Counted from the stretch's first letter, positions 1 to 5,722 are shown. The stretch is DNA of 5,722 nt from Eggerthellaceae bacterium (GCA_900754955.1 CAAEEV010000114.1:1-5722); one strand, 5' to 3'. Notes: generated by a model not told the origin, from the sequence alone. A program made the numbers and translations.

Positions 1-350
<350 letters not shown>

Positions 351-477
351 TCATATTGAGCAGCGGCCTCGGAGCCGCAGCGGATCACGCCGCCGGCCGC
401 GCGCATGCAGCCGCCAGGGCCCGCCTCGACGGGTCCCGGCGGGGACGGATACCGTGCCCGCGTGGGGAGCGCCCCCC
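351..477 (+). other. 23S-5S internal transcribed spacer
   Basis: This spacer of about 127 nt separates the mature 23S and 5S ends. It holds no tRNA cloverleaf and no credible ORF. Its main structure is a hairpin at 411-442: CCGCC (411-415) pairs with GGCGG (438-442), and GGGCCCG (417-423) pairs with 430-437 with one bulged T, leaving a 6-nt loop. A smaller hairpin lies at 363-378 (GCGGC/GCCGC). Such stems are typical processing substrates in precursor rRNA. Which nuclease acts here cannot be read from the sequence. The last ten bases, 468-477, pair with 596-605 and extend the 5S closing helix. Confidence 0.8.
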
Positions 478-616
478 GCGAGCGGAACCCTGGAGCGGGG
501 GATCACCCGATCCCATTCCGAACTCGGAAGTTAAGCCCCGCATCGCCGAGAGTACTGCAGCGCCAGGCTGCGGGAGGGTAGGGCGTTCCGCTCGCGGGGG
601 GCGCTTTTCTGTTTTT
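468..616 (+). terminator. Extended 5S closing helix with T-rich tail
   Basis: The arms 468-488 and 585-605 are perfect 21-nt reverse complements enclosing the 5S core. The inner 11 bp are 5S helix I and the outer 10 bp are precursor sequence. A T-rich run follows directly (TTTTCTGTTTTT, about 605-616). The outer stem is a plausible maturation substrate. With the T tract it could also end transcription, although the roughly 96-nt loop is unusually large for an intrinsic terminator. I see the pairing directly; the termination role is inferred. Confidence 0.6.
478..595 (+). rRNA. 5S ribosomal RNA
   Basis: The 118-nt region carries the hallmark 5S core, with CCGAACTCGGAAGTTAAGC at about 518-536, followed by the GCCGAGAGTACTGC stretch. 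It matches E. coli 5S when T516 is set equal to T40. The ends are set by helix I: 478-488 is perfectly complementary to 585-595. The length fits the usual 116-120 nt. The molecule is part of the 50S central protuberance and is co-transcribed with the 23S upstream. Boundaries are uncertain by a few bases because the complementarity continues outward on both sides. Confidence 0.95.
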
Positions 617-647
617 CGAGGGAAGAGTGCTCTTCGCTCGTATGACG

Positions 648-693
648 AGAAGCCTCTGATCGTTTCCAGAAGGAGTCGATCAGAGGCTTCTTT
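648..693 (+). terminator. Rho-independent terminator downstream of rRNA operon
   Basis: A perfect 15-bp stem is formed by 648-662 and 677-691. A short inner TCC/GGA pairing (665-667 with 672-674) closes an AGAA loop. The 3' arm ends in CTTCTTT, giving a short U tract. This is the best intrinsic terminator after the 5S gene and probably the final stop for the rRNA transcript. It follows a smaller hairpin at 617-640 (CGAG/CTCG plus GAAGA/TCTTC around GTGC). The strong stem makes bidirectional action possible, but no minus-strand gene ends here. Confidence 0.75.
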
Positions 694-760
694 GCGTTCG
701 GGAGCGTTCGGCCGCTTGTCCCAGGGAGCCTCCGGGCCTCTCCGCGTTCGGGGGCGTTCG
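694..760. repeat. 17-bp imperfect direct repeat made of paired GCGTTCG units
   Basis: GCGTTCGGGAGCGTTCG at 694-710 recurs at 744-760 with one substitution (A703 becomes G753). Each copy holds two GCGTTCG heptamers 10 bp apart, so four heptamers start at 694, 704, 744 and 754. All offsets are multiples of 10 bp. The repeat lies just downstream of the terminator and upstream of the promoter-like region. Function is unknown. Confidence 0.7.
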
Positions 761-904
761 ACGTCCGCAGCCCTGCGGGGGCGCCTCCGGCGGCCCCCTC
801 CGATCCGCGCGACCCGGCGGGGTTTTCCGCCGCCCTCATAGGGGCTTTGATGCCAATACCCTCCGATTTGAGGTTACCTGCGGGTAAAATCCTCGTCCTC
901 GCTC

Positions 905-931
905 AAGGGGAATGCCCTTCCTTCGTATAAT
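905..931 (+). promoter_or_regulatory. Putative promoter -10 box with upstream dyad
   Basis: TATAAT at 926-931 is a perfect sigma-70-type -10 hexamer in a locally AT-richer region, predicting a start near 937-939, about 50 nt before the GTG of the HEAT-like gene. No good -35 hexamer lies 16-18 bp upstream. That position is instead covered by a 15-bp dyad, AAGGG (905-909) and CCCTT (915-919) around GAATG. This arrangement could mean a weak promoter, or one dependent on or blocked by a regulator. The -10 match is direct observation; promoter activity is inferred. Confidence 0.5.
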
Positions 932-988
932 TGAATCTGAAAACGAGTCGATATGAGGCGTATGCGCCAAAAGAGAAGGATGGATGCT

Positions 989-1594
989 GTGAAGGACAAG
1001 GCTCAGGAGATTCGAGAAGTCGCTGAGGAGACTGCGCGGAGTGAAACGCTTGTTGCGAAGCTGATCGAAGCGCTCGGTGCGGGGTCGCGTCGGGAGCGCC
1101 AGCATGCGGCGCGCATCGTCGCGCAGGTGGGGAAGATCACAATCGAAGCTCTCGCCCCCTATGTGAATGAGCTCGTTGATGCGCTCAACCGTCCTGAGGC
1201 TCAGACACGTTGGGAAGTTCTTGATGCGCTGACCAGCCTTGTTCATCTTGAGTCGCGTTCCTGCGACAAGGCGATTGCCGGCGCTGAAACAGCGCTGTTC
1301 GATGAGGACAGCGGTCCTCTGCGCCTTGCTGCCATGCGTTTTCTCTGCACGCTCGGAGCAACGACGGAGAATCGCTCCGAGAAGGTGTGGCCCCTCATTG
1401 ACGAGGCGATTCAGTGCTATCACGGTGATCTTGAATTCTCCGACATGCTTACCGCGGTAACGGACTTCTCGAACGGCAAGCTTTCCGATACGGTCAAGGA
1501 GCAACTTGCGGCGCGCATGAAGTTCGACGCCGAGAACAGCAAGGGCGCGCTCAAGAAGCGTGCTGCGCAAATCGTGGAAAATGTCACGCGTTAG
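989..1594 (+). CDS. HEAT-repeat-like helical protein, function unknown
   Basis: This encodes a 201-residue soluble protein with no signal peptide or membrane segment. It opens with a charged helix (about 1-30) and continues as repeated amphipathic helix pairs resembling HEAT/ARM repeats, roughly 33-66 (SRRERQHAARIVAQVG), 69-104 (PEAQTRWEVLDALTSLV), 108-145 (SGPLRLAAMRFLCTLG) and 147-180. Such solenoids usually mediate protein-protein contact; no catalytic motif is visible. I chose GTG at 989 because AGAAGGA at 974-980 gives an 8-nt spacer. ATG at 980 (adding Met-Asp-Ala) or at 953 is also in frame, but ribosome-site support is weaker. An overlapping minus-strand frame (836-1570) was rejected. 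The gene is less GC-rich than its neighbours (31 of 60 bases G/C at 1201-1260, against 43 of 60 at 5041-5100). The next gene starts 91 bases after the stop without a clear terminator, so co-transcription is possible. Real gene: fairly sure. Role: unknown. Confidence 0.85.
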   Translation: MKDKAQEIREVAEETARSETLVAKLIEALGAGSRRERQHAARIVAQVGKITIEALAPYVNELVDALNRPEAQTRWEVLDALTSLVHLESRSCDKAIAGAETALFDEDSGPLRLAAMRFLCTLGATTENRSEKVWPLIDEAIQCYHGDLEFSDMLTAVTDFSNGKLSDTVKEQLAARMKFDAENSKGALKKRAAQIVENVTR

Positions 1595-1609
1595 CGCGTG
1601 CTGCGACTG

Positions 1610-1648
1610 CGCCGTCTGAGGGCGGCGGGTCGGTTGCTGCCCAGACGG
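1610..1648 (+). promoter_or_regulatory. Alternative hairpins in HEAT-like/icd spacer
   Basis: Two mutually exclusive stems share 1612-1614. CGCCG (1610-1614) can pair with CGGCG (1623-1627), or CCGTCTG (1612-1618) can pair with CAGACGG (1642-1648). No T tract follows either. A further 6-bp stem, CACGCG/CGCGTG (1585-1600), holds the upstream stop codon in its TTAG loop. The switch-like pairing is visible, but a regulatory role is speculative in DNA this GC-rich. Confidence 0.25.
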
Positions 1649-1685
1649 GCTTCGAGTTCCTTGTGCGAGATGATGGGAGGGCGCA

Positions 1686-2774
1686 ATGGCGCGTCATGTG
1701 GTAACGCTTATTCCCGGTGACGGCATCGGGGTGGAAACATCAGCCGCAATGCAGCGTGTGGTGGCGGCGAGCGGCGCCGACATCAAGTGGGAGGTCGCGC
1801 AGGCGGGTGCTGCGTGCATCGAGGAGTTCGGCACGCCGCTTCCTGAAAGTACCATCGAGGCCGTGAAGCGTAACAAGGTTGCCATCAAGGGCCCCATCAC
1901 GACGCCGGTGGGCACGGGCTTCCGCAGCGTGAACGTGGCGCTGCGTAAGACCCTTGATCTGTACGTGTGCCTGCGTCCTGTGCTGTCGATTCCTGGCGCG
2001 GGCGGGCGCTATGAAGACATGGACCTCGTGATCGTGCGTGAAAACTCCGAGGACCTCTACGCGGGCATCGAATTCGAGGAGGGCACCGAGGCTGCCGAGC
2101 GCCTCATCCGCTTTTGCGCAGATGAGGGCGCGGGCGTGATTCGCCCCGACTCGGGCATTTCCATCAAGCCCATCTCGGTGACGGCGACGCGCAACATCGT
2201 GCGCTATGCGTTCGAGTACGCGCTCGCGCAAGGGCGCAAGAAGGTGACCGCGGCGCATAAGGCCAACATCATGAAGTACTCCGACGGCCTGTTCCTGCGC
2301 GTGGCGCGCGAGGTGGCGCAGGAGTACGAGGGACGTGTTGCGTTCGACGAGCGCATCATCGACGCGTTCTGCATGAACTTGGTGATGGACCCCTCCCAGT
2401 TTGACGTGGTGGTCTTCCCGAACCTGTACGGCGACATCGCGAGCGATCTGGCCGCCGGCATGGCGGGCGGGCTCGGCATCGCGCCGGGTGCGAACATCGG
2501 CAAGGACTACGCTGTGTTCGAGGCGGTGCACGGCTCGGCGCCCGACATTGCAGGACAGGACAAGGCCAACCCCACGGCGGAGATTCTGTCTGCGGCGATG
2601 ATGCTCGACCACCTGGGCGAGCAGGAGGCCGCAGCGCGCATTCGCGCTGCGGTGCGCAAGGTGTACGCGGAGGGCGTGCATCTCACGGGTGATATCCGTC
2701 GTGCCACGGGGGTGGACGCTCCTGCGGCGAGCTGCACTGAGTTCACCGATGCGCTTGTGAAAGCGCTCGGCTAA
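1686..2774 (+). CDS. icd: Isocitrate dehydrogenase, NAD-type
   Basis: This 362-residue cytosolic enzyme oxidatively decarboxylates isocitrate to 2-oxoglutarate and CO2. It belongs to the isocitrate/isopropylmalate dehydrogenase family. The N-terminal LIPGDGIG is at 8-15. Substrate-site residues are visible: S81, N83 and R87 in RSVNVALRKTLDLY, R97, R118 and Y125 in VRENSEDLYAG, and K192 in HKANIMK. The metal-binding aspartates lie in IIDAFCMN (D226) and NLYGDIASD (D250, D254). In HGSAPDIAGQDKANP (from H282), D287-I288 stand where NADP enzymes such as E. coli Icd carry Lys-Tyr, so NAD is the predicted cofactor. The absence of isopropylmalate-type signatures and the S81/N83 pair favour isocitrate over isopropylmalate; homoisocitrate is a less likely alternative. 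The length suits the short IDH3-like class. The ATG follows GGGAGG (1675-1680) by 5 nt. S81 is equivalent to the phosphorylated serine of E. coli Icd; no kinase is present here. Aconitase, the preceding pathway step, is encoded next. Confidence 0.95.
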   Translation: MARHVVTLIPGDGIGVETSAAMQRVVAASGADIKWEVAQAGAACIEEFGTPLPESTIEAVKRNKVAIKGPITTPVGTGFRSVNVALRKTLDLYVCLRPVLSIPGAGGRYEDMDLVIVRENSEDLYAGIEFEEGTEAAERLIRFCADEGAGVIRPDSGISIKPISVTATRNIVRYAFEYALAQGRKKVTAAHKANIMKYSDGLFLRVAREVAQEYEGRVAFDERIIDAFCMNLVMDPSQFDVVVFPNLYGDIASDLAAGMAGGLGIAPGANIGKDYAVFEAVHGSAPDIAGQDKANPTAEILSAAMMLDHLGEQEAAARIRAAVRKVYAEGVHLTGDIRRATGVDAPAASCTEFTDALVKALG

Positions 2775-2783
2775 CGCTGTTTG

Positions 2784-2810
2784 AAGCGCCCCGGATTGCG
2801 GGGCGCTTTT
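2784..2810 (+). terminator. Rho-independent terminator after icd
   Basis: A perfect 10-bp GC-rich stem, AAGCGCCCCG (2784-2793) and CGGGGCGCTT (2799-2808), closes a GATTG loop and ends in TTTT (2807-2810). It begins 9 bases after the icd stop. It should end or attenuate icd transcripts before acnA, so acnA probably has its own promoter or depends on readthrough. Confidence 0.88.
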
Positions 2811-2834
2811 CGTAAGGAGACGTTTGCGAACGAT

Positions 2835-2856
2835 GCGGAAGGCAGTACCTTTCCGC
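2835..2856 (+). promoter_or_regulatory. Leader hairpin upstream of acnA
   Basis: GCGGAA (2835-2840) pairs with TTCCGC (2851-2856). GG/CC (2841-2842 with 2848-2849) extends the stem past one bulged T. It lies 9 nt before the acnA ribosome site. No T tract follows, so it is not a terminator. It could be an mRNA leader element or a DNA dyad for a regulator. I find no convincing acnA promoter hexamers between 2811 and 2865; TTGCGA at 2824-2829 is only a weak -35 candidate. Confidence 0.3.
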
Positions 2857-2879
2857 TCGACGAAGAGAGGGGCACTCAC

Positions 2880-5630
2880 ATGGATCAGACGCAGGATCGT
2901 GCGCACGGCCGTTTCGCCGACACGCTCGAGGTGGGCGGGAAGCGCTACACGTACTTCCCCGTTTCGCGCGTGCCTGGTGCGGAGAAGCTGCCGTACTCGC
3001 TGACCGTGCTGCTGGAGAACGTGCTGCGCAACGCCGCAACTGACGACGAGGCCGAGCTGATGGCGCGCCGCATCGTGGAAGCAGGCTGCGCAGGTCAGAC
3101 GGGCGAGGAAGTGGAATTCTCGCCGGCGCGCGTGCTGTTCCAGGACTTCACGGGCGTGCCCGTGTTCGTGGACTTCGCGGCCATGCGCGAGGGCTGCAAG
3201 GAACTCGGCGGCGATCCGAAGAAGATCAACCCGCAGATCCCGTGCAACCTCGTGATCGACCATTCGGTGATCGCGGACTCCTCGGGCGAGGTCGCGTCGA
3301 TGGACGCCAACCTGAAGCTGGAGTTTGAGCGCAATGAAGAGCGTTATCGCTTCCTGCGCTGGGCGCAGGGATCGTTCGACAACGTGGACATCACGCCGCC
3401 GGCTACGGGCATCTGCCATCAGCTGAACATCGAGAAGATCGCTCGGGTGGTGACGGCTTCCGACGGTGCGACGGGCGGGGCGGATGATATGCCGACGGCG
3501 CACTTCGACACGGTGGTGGGCACCGACAGCCACACGCCCACGGTGAACGGCATCGGCGTGCTCGGTTGGGGCGTGGGCGGCATCGAGGCTGAGGCTGCGG
3601 CGCTCGGTCAGCCCATTACCACGCTCGTGCCGCGTGTGATAGGCGTGCACGTGACGGGCGCTTGCCGCCCAGGGGTTGCGGCGATGGATGTATCGCTGAC
3701 GTTCGCCGAGATGCTGCGCGCGAAGGGCGTGGTGGGTTGCTTTGTCGAGTGCTTCGGCGCAGGGCTGGACGGCCTGAGTGCCACGGCGCGTGCCTGCATC
3801 GCCAACATGTCGCCCGAGTACGGTTGCACCTGCACGTTGTTCCCCGTGGACGAGCGCACCTGCGACTTCCTCGAACTGACGGGACGGACGGCCGAGCAGC
3901 GCGCGCTCGTGGAGGCGTATGCGAAGGCGCAGGGTTTCTGGCATGATCCGGCGGAGGCGCCGCGCACATACGCTGAGGTGATCGAGTTCGATCTGGGGGC
4001 AGTGGAGCCCTCCATTGCTGGCCCGTCGCGTCCGCATGATCGCATCCCCCTGAGCGCGGCCAAGGAACGCTTCCGTGCACTGTGCGCCGAGCGCCGCCTC
4101 AACCTGGATGCGCGCGTTGAGATCGACCTGGGCGACGGCTGCTTCGAGACGGCCCCGGGCGCGCAGATGTGCACGACGGCGGGCCGACGCGACGATCTGC
4201 GCGGTGTGGCGGAGGTGGGGCAGGGCGCCATCGCCATCGCGGCTATCACGAGCTGCACCACCACGGCAGACCCCGCCATGATGGTGACGGCCGGTCTGCT
4301 GGCGCGCAACGCCCGCGCGGCCGGCTTGCAGCCGAAGCCGTGGGTGAAGTGCATCTTGGCGCCGGGCAGTCAGAGCGCTTACGGGCTGCTGGAAGATGCC
4401 GGGCTGCTCGACGATCTGGCGGCGCTGTCGTTTTCCTCCTGCGGCTTCGGCTGCATGAGTTGCATCGGCAATTCCGGCTCCATCGTCCCAGCGCTGCGCG
4501 AGGCGACGGATCAGCTGGAGTTGGCGAGCGTGCTCTCGGGCAACCGCAACTTCGAGGGGCGCATTTCGCCCGACGTGTCGCAGAATTACCTCATGGCGCC
4601 GGCGCTCGTGGTTGCCTACGCCTTGGCGGGCACCGTGGACGTGGACTTCGCGCATGAGCCGCTCGGCGAGAGCGAAGAGGGCGCGCCGGTGTTCCTGCGC
4701 GACATCTGGCCCGACGAGGCTGAGGTGGTCTCCGTGGTGGCGGCAAAGGTGGACGCCGATCTGTACCGCACCGACGCCATGGCTGCCAAGCGCGCGGAGA
4801 AGTGGGACGTGCTTGGCAGCGCGGCGAGCGACCTGTTCGCATGGGACGAGGCGTCCACCTATGTGCGCCACGCTCCCTACTTCGACGGCATGGCGCGCAC
4901 GGCGAAGGCGCCCGAGCCGGTGCGCGACGCGCGCGTGCTCGCGCTGCTCGGCGACTTCATCACGACCGACCACATCTCGCCGGCGGGCAGCATCGCGGCC
5001 GACTCCCCGGCGGCGCGTTACCTGGAGGATCATGGCGTGGCACCGGCCGACTTCAACACGTACGGCAGCCGGCGCGGCAACCACGAGGTGATGGCGCGCG
5101 GCACGTTCGCCAACGTAAAGCTGTGCAACGTGCTGGCCGACGGCAGACGCGGCGGCTGGACGCGCAACTTCCTGACGGGTGAGATCGACACGATCTACGA
5201 CACCGCATGCGCTTACGCTGAGGCGGGTGACGCGATGGTGGTGGTCGCTGGCAAGATGTACGGCAGCGGTTCGTCGCGCGATTGGGCGGCGAAGGGTCCG
5301 ATGCTGCTCGGCGTGCGTGCGGTCATCGCCGAAAGCTTCGAGCGCATCCATCGCTCGAACCTCATCGGCATGGGCATCCTGCCGCTGCAGTTCGCCGAGG
5401 GCGAGAATGCCGAAGCGCTCGGGCTCGACGGCAGCGAGCGCATCAGCGTGGGTGCGATCGACTTTTCCGCGGGGCTGCCGAGCCCGCAGGCCGTGCAGGT
5501 GACGGCGCGCAAGACCGACGGTGCGGAGATCGTCTTCGAAGCCACGGTGCGCATCGACACGCCGACCGAGGGCGCCTACTTCGCCAACGGTGGCATCCTG
5601 CAGTACGTGCTGCGCCAGCTGATCGGCTAG
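2880..5630 (+). CDS. acnA: Aconitate hydratase (aconitase A / IRP1 type)
   Basis: This 916-residue [4Fe-4S] enzyme interconverts citrate and isocitrate via cis-aconitate in the cytosol. Length and motif order fit the monomeric AcnA/IRP1 class (about 890 residues). The catalytic core (about 50-570) shows VIDHSV (D127, H128), GTDSHT (D216, H218) followed by GVLGWGVGGIEAEA, cluster ligands C459 (ITSCTTTADP), C525 and C528 (GFGCMSCIGNSG), and LSGNRNFEGRI with N555, R556 and R561. The swivel domain begins near 684 (LLGDFITTDHISPAGSI). It contains YGSRRGNHEVM (R731/R732) and GSGSSRDWAAKGP, with catalytic-type S798, S799 and R800. All expected catalytic residues appear present. One oddity is CTTTADP where the family usually reads CTNTSNP. 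The ATG at 2880 follows AGAGGGG (2866-2872) by 7 nt. The frame stays open back to a TTG at 2781, but that extension would run through the icd terminator and lacks family resemblance. Its product feeds the adjacent isocitrate dehydrogenase. Confidence 0.97.
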   Translation: MDQTQDRAHGRFADTLEVGGKRYTYFPVSRVPGAEKLPYSLTVLLENVLRNAATDDEAELMARRIVEAGCAGQTGEEVEFSPARVLFQDFTGVPVFVDFAAMREGCKELGGDPKKINPQIPCNLVIDHSVIADSSGEVASMDANLKLEFERNEERYRFLRWAQGSFDNVDITPPATGICHQLNIEKIARVVTASDGATGGADDMPTAHFDTVVGTDSHTPTVNGIGVLGWGVGGIEAEAAALGQPITTLVPRVIGVHVTGACRPGVAAMDVSLTFAEMLRAKGVVGCFVECFGAGLDGLSATARACIANMSPEYGCTCTLFPVDERTCDFLELTGRTAEQRALVEAYAKAQGFWHDPAEAPRTYAEVIEFDLGAVEPSIAGPSRPHDRIPLSAAKERFRALCAERRLNLDARVEIDLGDGCFETAPGAQMCTTAGRRDDLRGVAEVGQGAIAIAAITSCTTTADPAMMVTAGLLARNARAAGLQPKPWVKCILAPGSQSAYGLLEDAGLLDDLAALSFSSCGFGCMSCIGNSGSIVPALREATDQLELASVLSGNRNFEGRISPDVSQNYLMAPALVVAYALAGTVDVDFAHEPLGESEEGAPVFLRDIWPDEAEVVSVVAAKVDADLYRTDAMAAKRAEKWDVLGSAASDLFAWDEASTYVRHAPYFDGMARTAKAPEPVRDARVLALLGDFITTDHISPAGSIAADSPAARYLEDHGVAPADFNTYGSRRGNHEVMARGTFANVKLCNVLADGRRGGWTRNFLTGEIDTIYDTACAYAEAGDAMVVVAGKMYGSGSSRDWAAKGPMLLGVRAVIAESFERIHRSNLIGMGILPLQFAEGENAEALGLDGSERISVGAIDFSAGLPSPQAVQVTARKTDGAEIVFEATVRIDTPTEGAYFANGGILQYVLRQLIG

Positions 5631-5650
5631 CGCGAGCTGCCCGCCCCGCC

Positions 5651-5690
5651 TTCCGCACCCGCCGCTCCGTCGGCGGGGAAGCGGAATTTT
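5651..5690 (+). terminator. Rho-independent terminator after acnA
   Basis: TTCCGC (5651-5656) pairs with GCGGAA (5681-5686), and inside it CCCGCCG (5658-5664) pairs with CGGCGGG (5671-5677) around a CTCCGT loop. The two segments are separated by a small internal loop (A on one side, GAA on the other). TTTT follows at 5687-5690. It starts about 20 bases after the acnA stop and very likely ends its transcript. Confidence 0.85.
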
Positions 5691-5699
5691 CGCATGCGC

Positions 5700-5722
5700 G
5701 CCCTGTTTCTGCGGAGACGGGC
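5700..5722. other. Hairpin at the window edge
   Basis: GCCC and GTTTC (5700-5709, with T5704 bulged) pair with GAGACGGGC (5714-5722) around a TGCG loop, with one G-T pair. The arm runs to the last base, so what follows is unseen. It could be a second terminator for acnA, a terminator of a converging gene, or chance pairing in GC-rich DNA. Confidence 0.35.

Larger units (their letters stand above)
596..988. other. Gene-free stretch between 5S rRNA and HEAT-like gene
   Basis: I find no credible gene here. Open frames crossing it run into the 5S gene or lie antisense to the next gene, and translate to arginine/proline-rich nonsense. The stretch contains the T tract after 5S, a small hairpin (617-640), the main terminator (648-693), a 17-bp imperfect direct repeat (694-710 and 744-760), GC-rich hairpins at about 777-798 and 815-832, a small TTACC/GGTAA hairpin (874-887), and then a lower-GC promoter-like region from about 885 leading into the next gene. 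Confidence 0.75.

Noticed and set aside
351..477. A possible tRNA gene in the 23S-5S spacer.
   Set aside because: No T-loop GTTCGANTC-type motif, anticodon arm or acceptor stem can be assembled.
777..832. GC-rich hairpins (777-798 and 815-832) considered as terminators or a small RNA.
   Set aside because: Neither is followed by a T tract on either strand (the T run at 823-826 lies in the loop), and no promoter precedes them. Such pairing is common by chance at this GC content.
356..841. Open frames across the 23S-5S spacer, 5S gene and following spacer on both strands (356-841 +, 531-839 -, 295-534 +).
   Set aside because: They run through structural RNA genes and terminators and translate to low-complexity Arg/Pro/Gly/Ser-rich sequence.
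836..1570. A 244-codon minus-strand frame overlapping the HEAT-like gene.
   Set aside because: The + strand frame has a ribosome site, an upstream -10 box and coherent helical repeats. The minus frame shows no recognisable domain.
2781..2879. A 33-residue N-terminal extension of aconitase from a TTG at 2781.
   Set aside because: It would be translated through the icd terminator, has no ribosome site, and aligns with nothing expected at an AcnA N-terminus. ATG 2880 has a well-spaced AGAGGGG.
3608..4354. Minus- and plus-strand alternative frames inside acnA (for example 3608-4354 -, 4169-4657 +).
   Set aside because: They are out-of-frame shadows of the aconitase gene with biased composition and no domains.
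1740..5351. A 1203-codon minus-strand open frame antisense to both icd and acnA.
   Set aside because: Both genes lie in the same + frame and are GC-rich at third positions, so one antisense frame lacks stops across both. Its translation is Arg/His/Ala/Val-rich with no family motif, while the + strand encodes complete, recognisable enzymes.

Overview
The window looks like ordinary chromosome from a high-GC bacterium. It runs from the tail of a ribosomal RNA operon into a short block of central-metabolism genes. Strong codon bias in the two large genes, the 23S and 5S sequences, and the appearance of the first protein fit an anaerobic or gut-type actinobacterium, perhaps Coriobacteriia/Eggerthellales. 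That placement is inference from general resemblance and was not tested by a search.

Layout, all on the + strand: the 3' end of 23S rRNA (1 to about 350), including the A-loop, the peptidyl-transferase ring and the sarcin-ricin loop; an internal spacer with no tRNA (about 351-477); 5S rRNA (about 478-595), whose closing helix is extended outward into a 21-bp perfect inverted repeat followed by T-rich DNA; a gene-free stretch of roughly 390 bases (596-988) with a second terminator-like hairpin, an imperfect direct repeat and a promoter-like TATAAT; a small HEAT-repeat-like protein of unknown role (989-1594); an NAD-type isocitrate dehydrogenase, icd (1686-2774); an intrinsic terminator; aconitase, acnA (2880-5630); and another intrinsic terminator (5651-5690).

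Aconitase isomerises citrate to isocitrate, and isocitrate dehydrogenase oxidises this to 2-oxoglutarate and CO2. Together they form the citrate-to-2-oxoglutarate arm of the TCA cycle, which in fermentative anaerobes often serves mainly to supply glutamate. Citrate synthase is not in the window. The terminator between icd and acnA suggests separate or attenuated transcription despite the shared strand. The HEAT-like gene is visibly less GC-rich than its neighbours and has no evident functional link to them.

I see no mobile element, CRISPR array, toxin-antitoxin pair, defence system or clearly new multi-gene system. The points worth a second look are small: the 5S processing/terminator helix, a set of GCGTTCG repeats spaced in multiples of 10 bp, a dyad where a -35 box should be, altered residues in a usually conserved aconitase cluster motif, and the unassigned HEAT-like protein.
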